Below, in pieces: positions 46,898 through 59,703 of a DNA stretch of 64,000 nt. The stretch is from Desarmillaria ectypa (lineage: Eukaryota; Basidiomycota; Agaricomycetes; Agaricales; Physalacriaceae): positions 672,501 through 736,500 of the forward strand of contig JAUDYN010000011.1 of the NCBI GenBank assembly GCA_030407005.1, in the 5' to 3' direction. The notes under the pieces are model-generated. The model searched no databases, was not told where the DNA came from, and worked only from the letters and a program-made list of their open reading frames with translations. A program made the position numbers and the translations under genes. Positions within the stretch are counted from its first letter, which is position 1. Each line of letters starts with the position of its first letter.

Positions 46898-48172
46898 ATG
46901 GCTCGCTCGGTCCTTCTCACTGTTCGCGTCACTTATCTGCCTCCAAAGGCTGCCATATTCACTCCAGAAGAGTCCAAGGTCGCCATCATCATCCTCCGAG
47001 CGGATCTGACGTCTCTGGGAATTCCCCACCCCAAGGCACATACTATAAAGATGCTTTCCAAAGGAGTTGTCAGATTCTGCTGGGAGACTGAGATGCGCAG
47101 TGTACGCCACTTTACTTGTATTCCTTTGCCATCCGATTCGTGTCTTATCACGTCAGTGTATAGCCTCTGCATTCGCTTCTGTCGAAAATAATACCAAAAT
47201 TGTCACAAGAAGAGTTGTCCAAGCGAACAATGTTAGTATGACACCCATATCTGTCGTCTGCGTGTCTCATCGTTCTTCTGATAGCTCGAAGATAACTTTG
47301 AAGCAAGAGTGAGTACCTCGTTATGTTAGGATGCTCTTGACTGATTTTTGACCAGGCCAGACAAGAAACTCGACCCTCCGCGCCGACCTAATATGACCCA
47401 CCTGCTCTCGCATCATGTTCCCGACTCAGTCCTATGTCCCCGAGGCCTTATTCCCATACCGGAGAGTACTTTTAGTGGCAGCGCACCATCCAAATTACTT
47501 GATTCAACCCGAGTAATGCGTACGGACGGATCATATCCTCAATATGCAGAGCCAGAGTGTTCGGTCCCCACCTTCGGGACCGTCTACTCACATCTAGATG
47601 AAATAGAAACGCTCTTGCGACCTCAGAGTCCTGTATCACGTTGTACTTCAGTGAAAAAAGAAGGGACATCTGTATGTTGATATTATCCGTCTATGATATT
47701 TACTAACCTGGGCACCCCTCAGGTCGTGATCGGCAAGCGAACCTCTCGCTCGGTATCCCCGCCACCGCCAGCCAAGAGGTCTCGTAGCAGAAGCCCGCTC
47801 GATGACGAGTGCTCCCTGCTGCATGAGCTGGGGTCGCTCAACGAAGAGATAAAGTACCTTGCTGCAAGACAGACTAGGATAAGGGAGAAGCTCCAAAGTA
47901 TGGGAGCGCCGGGCATTCCTGAGCCTGATTTTCGTATGTCCCTTCTGTCCCTTCTGACTCCATTCGCTTACGTGCGTTGGCCAACAGTGTTCCGGGACAA
48001 AATACGGGATCTCGAGCTAGAAATCGAGACAGAGAGGAAGCAAAGGATTGAGTGTGAGACGGCTTTGATGGATATTCGGCGGGAGTGTAGGGTTCCTTTT
48101 ATTGTTCCAGCATTGTTTGATGCGTTTATTGATATCTCGAAATTGACGACGGCTGCTGTAGATTCTCTTTAG
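46898..48172 (+). CDS. Coiled-coil protein of unknown function
   Basis: Several exons join in frame: MARSVLLTVRVTYLPPKAAI opens the protein, followed by ASVENNTKIVTRRVVQANN, KLDPPRRPNMTHLLSHHV and KKEGTS. An arginine/serine-rich basic stretch follows (SVSPPPPAKRSRSRSPLDD), which could be a nuclear localisation signal. Then come heptad-like helices, NEEIKYLAARQTRIREKLQ and KIRDLELEIETERKQRIEC, and the end is ISKLTTAAVDSL. I recognise no named family. A partial, decayed duplicate lies at 40.0-40.5 kb, and the conserved exon-intron pattern between the two supports this model. The middle exon at about 47290-47307 is small and its borders are uncertain. Confidence 0.65.
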
Positions 48173-48919
48173 TAACGCTAGAGTTATTATGTGTCAGGGA
48201 CTCTTTATTATTTGGGACTCGGAGGATGTACTGCACATTTATCTCAACATGATTTTCTCAGTAGAAAACAAGTCAATTGCTCAGATTTGTATCGTCGGTG
48301 TCTGGAGATAAAGAGAAGATCTATCTATGGTCATGATTACATTGTCGGTTCTATCCGTAAGCCACACAGGAATGAGAATCAAGTTATGAACTGGTTCATA
48401 GTCTTTGCCTGGACGTTTAGCTTTCTGATTCGCCAACCGACATTAGGTACCATGGCTAGATTGATACCGTAATCTGGGCTGGACACTTTTTCCTATACTC
48501 TAATTCCGATAGTGACATCAACTGGCTACGCTTTTCATTATACCGAACACATTAAATGTCAAAGCCTAACGCCACCCATCTTGCGCTCCCGAAAATCAGT
48601 TTAGCTTTGAACCCTATCCTCGGTGATTGCCTGGAAATCGATGGATGTTGCAGTGGAATGAGTCAACGCGGCCTCGAACACCATGGACGGGTCATCTGGA
48701 CGCATGAATTGGTCTAGTGGAGATGCAGTATGTTTTCACTACTTGTATATATGATAGAGCGGACATTATAATTTCCCTTGCATACGGAAACGATGATAGA
48801 TACAAAGTGTTGTGATGTGCGACTGACTGAATGTTCCGGATGATAGTGCTTGAGCGACGGCGACGGTAAGATAAGTAATGACTTGCAGAGTGTCCTAGAC
48901 ATGAAGAAAAGAGAGAAAG
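48173..48919. other. Intergenic, no gene seen
   Basis: This lies between the convergent ends of the coiled-coil gene and RING protein A. Only short frames occur. Confidence 0.5.
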
Positions 48920-51031
48920 TTACACCCCATGATGACTGAACGACCTCAGGAAGTGCGCTGCAGGCACCATCGGCGTAGGCTGTGCGATAAATGGCGAGTC
49001 CTCACGCCTCCTTAAATCCACTAGGCCCAAGGCGTTATCATTTTCCTCCTCCGTCTCATCAACCAATCCCCTCCGACCAAGACCTTCTGCCGACGTGGGT
49101 CTGACCATCGCTCGCGAAGCTGGGGGGAGACTCGGGACAGAAGAAAGCCGTCGGTGGCGACCACGCGGTGCAGGCCTCATTTGAGGAATCCATTCAACTT
49201 CCAAAGGCGACAAAGCACCACCCTCTTCCTCGCGCGCTGAATTTCGAAGAGGCAGGAATGCACTCGGGTCTCCTACTGGCACGACGTACGACTCGGGTGC
49301 ACCAGGGGAACCTGCAACAAAAGAAGACAGAAGATTCATGCTGCGCAACGAGCTACCATCGGAAAGCGCTGAAGTCCCCCACGACATGATAGAGATGTTG
49401 TCTGTAGCAGAGAGGGCGGGATGGTCTTGAAGAAGCGTTCGTATTCCTGTGCTGAAACTGCGTCTCCGTGTTGTTGTTCCGCGCGCCCTAGCATTACGCT
49501 GCTGCACCCCACCCTGGGACGATTGAGGTTGCTCAGACAGCCTCGACTCAGCGATAGAGGCTCTAGTGCGAGACTCAGTAGATCCAGAAATCTGCTTGGA
49601 GCTGACGCGACCCCCTGCTCGAAAATCTGCAACCGATGAGTTGGATTGAGCCTTCGGGACAGGATTTTCAGGACTGAATTGTGAGGAGTTAGCAGAAGTG
49701 TCAAAGTTGACACGAGGAAAGGTATTGTTGCGTTGATGCGGCCGCGCGTCAGACGATGTTCCGGAGCCCGTAGACGAAAGTGACGTCGTCGATGCGGTAG
49801 TCTGTAAAACATTCGAGTGCTTTGAGGGCCCGACTTGAGAAAGAGATTGCTCCGTGAAATAGCCACGATGGAAACTGCCATCATCCCCTCGCAGATATCC
49901 AGTCAGCCTCCCCGCTCCTAGGAAAGAAGGTCCTTCATGAGAATCTTGTTCCGGAGGGATAGCAATGCGAGATTCTGGCTGAGCACCACCGACAATGACG
50001 TTCTGCCTTCCGAGAGCAGGATTGTATTGACTTTGCGCTTGCTGGATCGCCTGCGAGAGTTTCGACGATACTGGCGGGTAAAGCTGGGTATGACTAGTGC
50101 CTGCATTCGCGGGTAAAGACGGCTGAGTGTTCAAGATTTGGTACTCGGGTAGTTGGAAGATGTCCTGGGGTGGAGTCGGCAAAGGATTCGGCCTCTGTTT
50201 CCCCTTTCCCTTGCCTTTGATAGGGTCATCATCAAAGAACGAATTGACCATGGCAAGTTGTTTGCGCAAGTGGTCGACCTCATCTCGGTATCTGCGCATC
50301 TAGAAACAGTGTTACTATATGTGATGAACATAAATTTGGGCCGAATTACCTGGCTGTCAAGAGGTCAGATGACTCAGGAATAGGAGAAGGTAGATACGTA
50401 CGAGAAAAGTTGCTCGTTTTCACTGACTAACATGGCCTCGAATTCCTTATTCCGCTCATCTTCAGTATGGGTCGCCTTGACTTTCTGTGTGGCGGTCCGC
50501 ATCAGAACCTTCGTTTTTTCGTACTTGATCCTCAACTTTCGGAGAGTGTCCGTCCCCTCAAGCGCGCTACGAAGAGGCTGATACTACGAGTGGTCAGATA
50601 TCGAACATGGATGATAGAGCGGACATATACCTGGTCCTCGTCTTTTCCCTCGAGGAATTGTTGAATCTCTGCACCTAATTCTGGGTCTGGGTCCGTCAGT
50701 TTCCAAGCAAGGACCGATCTCTGTAGCAAATCGTTGTGTTTCATTTCATCTGCAGGGGGCCCATTTGCATGCAACCTCCGAATTTTTGCAGGATCCCGCT
50801 TGAAACCTTTCCTGCACAAAGGGCACGTTGGAGGCCTGTCTGTGATACTGGTGATATTCATCAAGCATCTGCCCAAGAGCTGAGTCGAATGTCAGTCCAA
50901 GAAAACAAGCCATACTCTTTGCAAAAAGTGTGGCCACAAGGAATAACATGAGGCGCCTGGTCCGGCTCGTTCCAAGCATAGGTTGAGAAGCAGATGTCGC
51001 ATTGGCTAGCGGTATGGATAATGAGCGGCAT
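48920..51031 (-). CDS. RING-finger protein A (putative E3 ubiquitin ligase)
   Basis: The start at 51031 gives MPLIIHTASQCDICFSTY and a C3HC4 RING: CDIC, IPCGHTFCKEC (joined across an intron) and PPTCPLCRKGF. It continues with KIRRLHANGPP and a helical, coiled-coil-like region (LRKLRIKYEKTKVLM, EFEAMLVSENEQLFS, YRDEVDHLRKQLAMVNSFF). The last exon, over 400 residues, is disordered and rich in Ser, Arg, Gln and Pro (ARARGTTTRRRSFSTGIRT), ending RSFSHHGV. RINGs of this type recruit E2 enzymes. An in-frame ATG at 51094 would add 21 residues, but the shorter start resembles RING protein B. The substrate is unknown, and protein B at 56.0-58.1 kb shares the whole layout. Confidence 0.8.
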
Positions 51032-51563
51032 GATGAGCTCGCGGCATGAGCTGTCCTTGTGCCTGCAGATGTCGACGTGCTCGTTGCTGTTCAAAACGGT
51101 GGAAGTCCAAATTTGGAGGCCTGTGCCAACAGAACGCGCGGAAAAGTCCGGACCGCTGAGTGGTCAAGTCTGAGTCACGATTCGACTTGACGATATCCTT
51201 GAGGTTGAATTTTTCTTACAGTTCAACATGCATCATGGCTGGGAAACTAGAGATCCTGTCTAAGGTACGATTTAAAAATGATTCTGATTTGTAAAAGTCA
51301 CGCACTCGTTTTTTTCCCGCGTAGTGATTGTTCCTTCAAGGGTGGAAATTCCATTCCTTAAAGAATTGGGCCTAAGCTAAATCAGTCAACTCTTCATTAA
51401 GGTTTGGCTCCTGCATACTGGCTGCCGCAAGCACCAAAAAAAAAAAACGAGCAGTGAGGACAGCTATATCACGGTGTCGTCTACTGGCTTCTGAGAAAAC
51501 AGGGGATTCCAAGCAGCGCTGTCAACCTCTACTAGAATCCTCCCTTACAGGAACGTCGCTTGA

Positions 51564-52922
51564 GTGAAAGTGTGAGTTCCTATGATCTCACATAGGATCG
51601 AAAGTCCTGACAAGGCAAGCAGCAGAATGACATCAGCGTATTTTACTGCCGTTCCCCCCGTCGTGAGGCGCTCAGGCTCTATTGGACCTGTCGCCATCGT
51701 CAAGACAATAACAGGCGAATATTTTTACGTTCGCCACAACATCTTGTCAAGAAAGGCCGGACTTTCGGTCCCGCGTGGATGGTACTCATCTGAGGCTCAT
51801 CGCGCCTCCGCCCCCTCGCACTTCTTCAGCCTGTTTTCCTCATCTCTTCTGCAGTTGTTGCCCTTCACGCTGATAGTATCATTTTTGCATGTTTCTAACA
51901 CCCGATCATCCGCACCGATACTTTTCTCTTAATTACTCCTCAAGCCTTCGCAGTGCTGAGCCAACCGTGATCAAAACAAGGCGCACATTGACGCTGATTA
52001 ACCCCAACAGTACCTGCTACCAACCCACTTCTCTCCGTGTACGCTCGAAACTTGTACCTGCTGTACTCCTTGTTGTCTTCTCCGAATGATAATCAGTTAT
52101 CATGATGGATGGTATGGATCAGACTTTGATCCTTCCCTCCTGAGTCAGCTTGAACTTACGCAGATCTGATACTACTTAGTCGCTCGATTCAGTGTGCTAT
52201 TTCAGTGCTCTTCAATGGCACTGATGCCGCGCGCAGTACATCGTGCGAGCCTAGTAGTTTCCGTCATGTTCGTTCGGAATCGTCCCCATGCTTAAGGATC
52301 GGCCGGAGCAATGAAGAATCTAGTTCTCTGGAGCCACTTTGCACCTCTTCGCTAGGCTAAAGGACCTCATCTCCACTGTCGCAGTCGCGGAGAGTTACGT
52401 CCGAATATCGAATCGGATATTGAACTTGCAAATACATATTGGAATCGCCCGCCGATGTGTCAAAGCCTCACCGTCGCGACTCCCTGCGACCAACATTTAT
52501 TTTTAGTATTCACACAGGACTAAAAAATCCTATGCCCAATACCAGCCATCCTTGTACTGAAAGGGTGATCAGTATCTCCAATGGAAACTACATGACCTCG
52601 TTGGAATGGTCCGAGCCTCTACTAAACTCCTTAAAGTTGATGACTAAATCCTCGTTAGCTGCATGCAAGATACTCCCGCAATAACTGCCAAGGAAACCAC
52701 GAGTATCTAATTACCGGTGTCTAATCGCCCATGGGATAGAAGACGGGGAGGTTCGGGGATGCTGACTGCCGTAGGACATTCCTTTACCAAGGACATTACA
52801 CAGGCGAAAGTGTGAGCTCCTACGCCTCATGTAGAATTGAAGGTCTCGCCAGCGCAAGCAGCAGGCTAATACTAGAATATTTCACTGTGGTTTTGCTCCT
52901 TGTGAGGCGCTCCATTTTCAAT
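51564..52922 (+). repeat. Diverged direct repeat upstream of the dioxygenase gene
   Basis: A block at 51564-51674 recurs at 52804-52922: both contain GAAAGTGTGAG, a CTCCTA/TTCCTA match, GCAAGCAGCAG and GTGAGGCGCTC in the same order and spacing. Weaker similarity continues to about 51830 and 53040. The rest of the 51.1-53.3 kb interval has only short frames without domains. The repeat may be a duplicated promoter region whose first gene has been lost. Confidence 0.55.
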
Positions 52923-53320
52923 CAAGACGGCATCCAGTGGTCGTAATGTACGCAAATTGGTAAAGTTTTGTACGTCAACCACCGAAACGTCTCGGTAAAG
53001 TCCTGGGTTTCACTTGCCTGAGGATCAGCCTCTTGCACTTGTGTATCTCGTTTTTCCGATTGGTCTGCAGATTGCTGATGACATTTTTGTCTCTCGCGGA
53101 TTGATTAGTCACTGACTCAGTTCTTATTGGCCTTGGCCACAGATGCTCTTTTTACATGGAGAACAGCCCTGATTCTCCATACGGTACACCCCCAACTGCT
53201 TCTGATGGGGAATGTCCACCCACTTGCCTCGACGGTTCTACGAGCGAAAGGACGGACTTCTCTACTTATCTTTTTGTCTTCCAACGTGAAAAATAAAACA
53301 AAAATCAATCACCTCTGGCC

Positions 53321-53327
53321 TATAAAA
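53321..53327 (+). promoter_or_regulatory. TATA box of the dioxygenase gene
   Basis: TATAAAA lies 54 bases upstream of the ATG at 53381. Confidence 0.65.
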
Positions 53328-53380
53328 CGCACCAATGGTTTTCTATAGATTTTCATCTCATTCTCCCGCTGACTGCGAAC

Positions 53381-54482
53381 ATGAAGGCTATTACTCTCAC
53401 TTCCTTCATTGTCTTCGCCTTGCTTGCTGCTGCCCATCCTGGTCCCCATGCGCCGAACAAGCGCTCAGAGGAGGAGCTGGCCCGTCGCGATTTCGCTTCG
53501 AGCAAGTGCGCTCGTCATGTCAGCAAGATGCAAAAGCGACGCGTAGAGAAGCGCGCCGAGGCTCTGACCAAGCGAAGCGACACTAACTCGTCGGTTATCA
53601 TCACGACTGAGTCGCCGTACTACCCTACGATTCAGAACGAGACGTGTATCCTTACTCCTGAGGCCACCACTGGTCCTTACATCTGGGAAGTGTCCCAGAC
53701 TTTGCGGCAAGATATGACCGAGGATCAGCCAGGCATTCCTTTGATCATGGTACGTTCATCCTGATTTATAGCATCACTTGTATCTGACTCTTCTATCCAG
53801 GACATTGGTGTGATCGATATCAACACCTGCGAGCCAATGCAAAATGTGCTCATCGATCTCTGGCACTGCAATGCCACGGGTTCATATTCTTCGTTCACCA
53901 AGCTCTCCCCCAATACGCCTTTCGAAGAACTGCTCGAGGAGCTGAACTATACCATCGTTGATGATAATTTTGATCTTCACACCGACGACACCACCTTCCT
54001 CCGAGGAATGTGGCCCACAGATGCCAACGGCGTGATGGAGATGAAGACGATTGTTCCAGGATTCTATGTCGAGAGGACCGTGCATATTCATGTTCAGGTG
54101 AATTGACGTCTTTTTTTTTCGATACAGAATTCTGGGTAACTATGCTATGCAGGTCCACCAAGATTGGGTGCTCCAGTCCAATGGGACCGTCAAGACTGAT
54201 ACCACTGCCAACACGGGTCAGATCTTCTTGTCGGATGACCTGACAGAGTATCTGATGTCGACTGAACCGTACGTCTCGCACACTGAGATCGAGAGGACCA
54301 TCAATGCAGAGGACGCCATCTATGCAGCTGAGGCTGTCAATGGATGGTTCCCCGAGTTGGCTGTCATTCCTATGGATGGGGAGGATTACGCGAACGGTAT
54401 TATTGGATACATTACCATTGGTGTCGATTCCACTCGCACAAATGCGTCTACATTCATGGGGGACGGTGTGGTAACGCACTAA
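53381..54482 (+). CDS. Secreted intradiol ring-cleavage dioxygenase
   Basis: This is a non-haem Fe(III) enzyme expected to cleave the aromatic ring of catechol-type compounds between the two hydroxyls, acting outside the cell. Three exons (53381-53749, 53801-54097, 54153-54482) give 331 residues. The start MKAITLTSFIVFALLAAAHP is a signal peptide, followed by a basic pro-like region with Lys-Arg pairs. The conserved block ETCILTPEATTGPYIW carries the first Tyr ligand. PGFYVERTVHIHVQVHQDW carries the second Tyr, the conserved Arg and the His-x-His ligands. LIDLWHCNATGSYS is also typical. All ligands are present. The length and signal peptide fit the extracellular fungal group rather than cytosolic catechol dioxygenases. 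The natural substrate is unknown; lignin-derived aromatics are a guess from the family. Confidence 0.9.
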
Positions 54483-56011
54483 ATCCTCTAGAGACAGAGT
54501 ACTTCAATTGACGATTACTCTCAATGCATCATGTCACTTGACAGTCCTTCATATGAGCATGGTAAAAGTACTATCGCGTGGCTATCAGCGAAACTCGTTC
54601 TCTTTAAATAACACGAACTAGCAATGCCGCTTAAATTATAAAGGTTTCTCCAAAATTCAGGGTCTCTTCGATTTTGATTCCGGAGTGCGCTATTGTTGAC
54701 TGGCTAAGTAAATGCACTTGCCGACGCAGCGCTCCATCAACTGGCCATTGGACCGTTGCCTACCAAATTTTTTTTTTTCACCGATTAGCTTGCACTTGTC
54801 CTCGAACTCAAGCCAGTTGCTTGATGAATGTCGATCCCGTTCCGCAAATTGCTCTTTCTGATGATTCGGGGGACGACAACAGTCCCCCAAACTGCAGGAC
54901 ATCGTGCGATCTGCCAAAAATGCTCACAAACTGATTGGGTCTGGAGATTATGTCATGGCAGGTCTCCGTCACTCGTGATTCAACACACACATTCAGAGCA
55001 CGTTCGCTGGTAGTTTCTGAATTCGAATCCTTACTAACAACCAGGACCCGAGGTTCCCCCAGGCTCACGCTTAAAATCAGTCTTACCGATGATTAGCCGC
55101 AGTTATAAATGAGATCAACAAGCGCCTACACTCTTCAACAAGTGGGCCAGTCTTCTGTATTATAGCAGCCTTTCGGTAGAGATCTCTTTTTACTATCCGA
55201 GTACTTATCCTCGTCCTCGCTGCTGGAGCTGCCCTTCGCGGAAGTCAATCCCGTCATTTCTCCGAGCTCAATGCCGGATCAACATCTCTGATCTTATCTA
55301 AATTGTCATTGTAGAAGAGTCTTCGGCCACCCTTGATGTTGCAAGCAAGAAAGGGTGACGGTCACCAGTCTAATCGAAGCAGACAACGATAGAATCCGAC
55401 TCGGATTCGAGCTCTGCGAAGCTGGGTCCAAGCCCTCTCCGTTGAACCCAGGGGCCAACGGCTGACTCCATGATGAACGCCTTCGATTCTTCAATGTCCA
55501 ACGTCCAATGTCAGTAAGATCCGGCCTATCTCAAAACCATCCGCATCCGCACATCCAGTAGCTCCAACATCGTTCCAAATAATCGGCAGTGCCTAAAGAT
55601 CGAGTGGACGAACCCTGGATTGGAAGGTTCTACACAGCAGTAGAGAAGGCAGCTTTGATCGTTCCGGTGACAACCAAAAATTGTACTCTTTCACAGTCTC
55701 TGGATATGAAATCGGAACGTCCGCTTGAATATATAAACGAATGAATTCCGAAAATGCGGTTATTGTACATATGTGGCGCCGGTGGAAAGACAAATAGAGG
55801 ACAATACGAGTGTGCTATCATATGGTAAGAAAACGAAGAACTGCTCCTTAGCCATGGGCAAAGAGACAATAAACATAAGACAAACAACAGCGGGGAGGTA
55901 GGGGGGATTAAAACCAATGAATAACAACACACCAATTTCGTAACTGTCCCTTCCGATCTATAGGACGGAAGATACCATATTATCTCGAAAGCGTATAGTA
56001 CAGGAGCTCCA
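54483..56011. other. Intergenic, no supported gene
   Basis: This lies between convergent genes. Short frames only (for example 56049-55630 minus, inside the 3' flank of RING protein B). No repeat or RNA gene is recognised. Confidence 0.45.
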
Positions 56012-58131
56012 TTAAGCATAGGTGATGCCGGGCATAATCGATGGGGCAATCATTTTTCCCTTACCACTGCCAATGGAGGAATGATAAGACGAGAGAGGTG
56101 TCGCTCGAAACGAGTTAGATGTCTTCAAATTAGGGTGTCCATAAATGGGGGTCCGTGAAGAGCCAGGGGCGGAATAGAAGTTTGAGATGGACTGTGAATA
56201 AGATAGGGTGGTAGTGGGACGCGAACGACTCTGACTCCCTTCACGCCGTGTACTGCGGCTCCGAGAAGTCTTGGGAGTCTCAGGTCTACAGGATGTAGAA
56301 GGCGCCGGCGCCTGGGAAGCATGTTCGGCTTTGTCGCGGGTGGGAGACACGTCGTCCTCCCGCTCTTTTCGTCGAGAACGGGAACGAGAAGATCTGCCTC
56401 TTTCCAATCGCTGAGACCTTTCGAGGGCAAGGGCAGCATCGCTGGCACGAGTGATCGGTTTGCCATACACCTGTTCCGATGTGGTCGATACCTCGGAAGT
56501 ACGCGAAGGAGGGGGGTGCGATAGGGATCCATAACGAGACTGAGAAGCCGAGGTACTAGTAGAAGCGTGCTGAGAAGTGAATGTTGAAGGAAAGTGACCA
56601 GATGTGAGATTTGGCATGGACGACGAAGCTGGAGAAGACGATGGTTCTTCTTTCAGTAAGTCATATAAACGGTCTCGGAGATGGAAAGAGTTAGGCCTCT
56701 GAGGGAGTGGAGGCGTTTTGGTCTGCAACGTTTCTCCTGGAATGGAGGCGCCAGAGCTGGAACGTCGTAATGGAGAAGCTGGACGAGTTGGTGGATCATC
56801 CACGCTAGAACTCGCCATCGGGCCGGGAGCAGTCAACGACAAACCACTCGCGCCAAGAGGTACGTGAGGTTTGTAAGCTGGCTCATGTGAGGAAGACCCT
56901 GAGGCGGCGCGAGTCACGGAGGTAAGTATTTGAGATGGATCATCAAAGAGATCGACAGATCGGCACTGGCAGGAGAAAGGGCAGCCTACGGCCCCGCACC
57001 GCTCAGGCATCGGAATCTTCTTGTTGCAGCATTCCTCGGCATCAGGGAGCGACATGAAGTTTCCTATAACTGAAGTCTGGGGGATCGTACCAGCGACTTC
57101 TGGTAGAGGAGATATCAGGAGCTGTGTGGTCAGAGGAGAGAGGATATCTTGTGCGGCTTCGGTGGAAGGCCGTACATCGGTCGCCTTGTGGACTTGTTCA
57201 GGCTGGGATAAAGGATCAGTGATACCGTATTGACGTAACACGTCTCTCAACCTAGTCCTCTCGCTTTCGGCATGCAGATACTATACGGAGAATCATGAGT
57301 AGCCGTCCTGACTCGCAGCTCGACGAAAATAGACTTACTAGTCTGGTGATAATGGAAGAGGTAGAGAAACACGTCAGTGATAGGAATGTTGGAGACGAGG
57401 ACGCGGCTCACTCTGCAACACCAAAATACGCTCCTTGAGCCTTGCTGCAATAGTCCCGCAAATTGTCTTCCAATGCCTGCGCATTCCTCCTATCTCTCTT
57501 CATGTCTGCATCAAGATCAGCCACCATCTGATCTGATCGAGCTTTCTCCGTCGTCAAATGCACAAGCTCTCGTTTGGTCTTTACCAAATCGCTCTTGACG
57601 TCGCATAGATATGATACCACTCGATGAATGAACCGCAACTCCGTAAACTATACGCTCATCAACAAAAGAGGATACAAAACAAATATTAAGCATGACGCAC
57701 CAGATTACGCGGTTGCCCAGCGAGGAAGGACTTGCAATCCTGGATGAGCTGTCGAAGGCTCGCTTCTGTCGACCCTTCATTGGCAATATTCGCGATGGCC
57801 TCCTGCAGCCGTCGAGCCTCCAGCTCAGCTGGAGAAGCACTGGGTGGTCGCTCAGGGGAATGAGACGATGATCGAACATCGTCTACGTCAATATGAAGCT
57901 TCACGAAACCCTGCGGCTCAAAGCGGCTTCGACAAAGAGGACACTTGAGACGCGTGATCTGATTGAGGCAACTAATGAAAGAACATTGAGAACGTTGGCA
58001 CTGAAAACAAAGAAGAAGACTCACTTCAGGCAGAAGACATGTCCGCACTCTATTGAGCAGGGTGCTTTGGTGTCATTACCAAAGGGTTCAAGGCAAACGT
58101 CGCACGTCGAGCCAGACCCAAGACAGAGCAT
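56012..58131 (-). CDS. RING-finger protein B (putative E3 ubiquitin ligase)
   Basis: The start at 58131 gives MLCLGSGSTCDVCLEPFG and a C3HC4 RING: CDVC, IECGHVFCLNCLNQ across an intron, and LKCPLCRSRFEPQGF. A linker with SPERPPSASPAELEARRL leads to coiled-coil segments (LVKTKRELVHLTTEKARSDQ, DADMKRDRRNAQALEDNL, AESERTRLRDVLRQYG). The last exon, about 410 residues, has a cluster of cysteines (PERCGAVGCPFSCQCRS) and a disordered Ser/Arg-rich tail (RGRSSRSRSRRKERED) ending PSIMPGITYA. It has the same order of parts as RING protein A seven kilobases away. The upstream ATG at 58287 is less likely because the RING normally sits at the very N-terminus in such proteins. Confidence 0.8.
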
Positions 58132-59144
58132 GAATGAAGGGTGGGGAAGGATGCCGGAAAGAAGGGGCTCAAGAACTAGAAATAGATAGGCAGCGCACCC
58201 TTTTGAAGGAAACGCGGGGTGAATATTATGAACAAACCGGAAACACGTGGGGAGAGTTCGTTGATAGTTAGCGGTACGGTGGAACAATCGAGGTAGAACG
58301 GGGGAACGCCCAGCATGGCGACTATATCAAGTTGAATGAGCCAAACGGAAACACGAGGTTGGAGCCGGTCAGATGAACTGGGTCGAGCCAAGCCGGGCCT
58401 GTGGTCACATTCCATCAGTGACTAGAATGGGTCTAGCTGGATCTAAAAAGCAACTTGGACTGCTAAGTGCACGCTTTGAAGAGCGTGACCGCCACTGGAC
58501 TTTGTGGTGGTGGAGAGCACGTCGGATATGACCCAGGCTCTTTGTTGAAGGCCGATTCCACCGACCTTGATCGTTCTTTGTAAAAAGGCTATCGGGCCGG
58601 ATGAATCGGAACAAAGCTCAGGGCGGAAACAATGTGCCTGCGTGTAGGCGATCCTAAGGGACTTCCGAGAATAACTTCTGCCAAAATGCAGGATGTCGGC
58701 GATTGACCATCAGAATGAAGACCCACCAATGGAAAAACGTGAGAGGGCTTTTATTATTATTTGTGAACCGAATTCTGGGTCCAGAAGACGTTCTCTTCAT
58801 ATCGAATCCGAGCGCTTTAATACGATTAGAGATATTAAACTGCCAGGGCCTCACATCATACATGACGATAATACTTGCTTGGAAAGCTATACTCAATGGA
58901 GCGACGTTGCTGAATTTGAATCGTCTTTGGGTTAAACGCTTGCTCTGTAATAGAGAATAGAACAGTTCAGTGGCGCATTGAAGCTTATAGGAGAAACGGA
59001 AGATAAGGTAAAGCGGCAGAGATGGCTCTTCTTCGCTTGTTAGGCTAAATTTGCCGGCTTTCAGTCAACGTAATCCTAGAAGAGTACTGTTACCCTGACT
59101 AACTCGCTCCTGTCAGAACGTGAACCTACCGTACAATGTCATGC
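58132..59144. other. Intergenic, possible promoter of RING protein B
   Basis: Two overlapping plus frames of about 80 codons (58693-58935, 58703-58960) lack recognisable domains. No gene is supported. Confidence 0.4.
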
Positions 59145-59640
59145 TCAAGCGTGTACAGAAGACGGCGACCCTGGCCATCTTGAGAACACATCTTGAGAAC
59201 GGATGTACTTAGTATTGTAGTACTCTTCGAGATAGGATATACTTTTTTCGGTGTCCAGCTGCTCCGTGTCAGCAGGACATCCCATATGGATCTTCCTGTA
59301 TTCATTTCCTTGCACCGTCCACCATGAAACGGGCTGGAAATATTAAAGCACATTTGAGACGTAGTTTGCTGCAAGAAACATGCCAGAAATCCGGCGACAC
59401 AGTATCGGATCACAAGAAATATCTTGTCCTGAAGCTCGCTGTTGATGTTACTCACCAGTTCCATTGCCACCGATAACAGTGACTGCATTGAGGAGGCGTA
59501 CGCTTGGAAGAGTATCACATACGAAGAATATTCGTATTAAAAAGCAATATTGACGATATTCTGGCCAGCATGGTGAGGCACGAGAGAGGACCGTGATGGG
59601 CAAGGAAATACGTGTCATTGCCACGTGCAGCAATTGGCCT
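59145..59640 (-). CDS. Possible spliced gene, end only
   Basis: A frame reading LLNAVTVIGGNGTG ends at a good donor (GTGAGT near 59458). Skipping to the acceptor TTTCCAG near 59341 opens PVSWWTVQGNEYRKIHMG, then DTEKSISYLEEYYNTKYIR and a stop at 59145. The second exon looks protein-like and is free of stops, but I recognise no family and the 5' end is unclear. The promoter would overlap that of the divergent Sec61 beta gene. It may be a chance frame. Confidence 0.25.
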
Positions 59641-59703
59641 CCACGCTGAAATTCGACACTCTGCTTTCGTCCTTTCCACCATTATTCTTTCTATTTTATC
59701 ATA

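Noticed and set aside
58693..58960. Two overlapping plus-strand frames of about 80 codons
   Set aside because: No domain, no promoter and competing frames of equal length; chance frames are likely.
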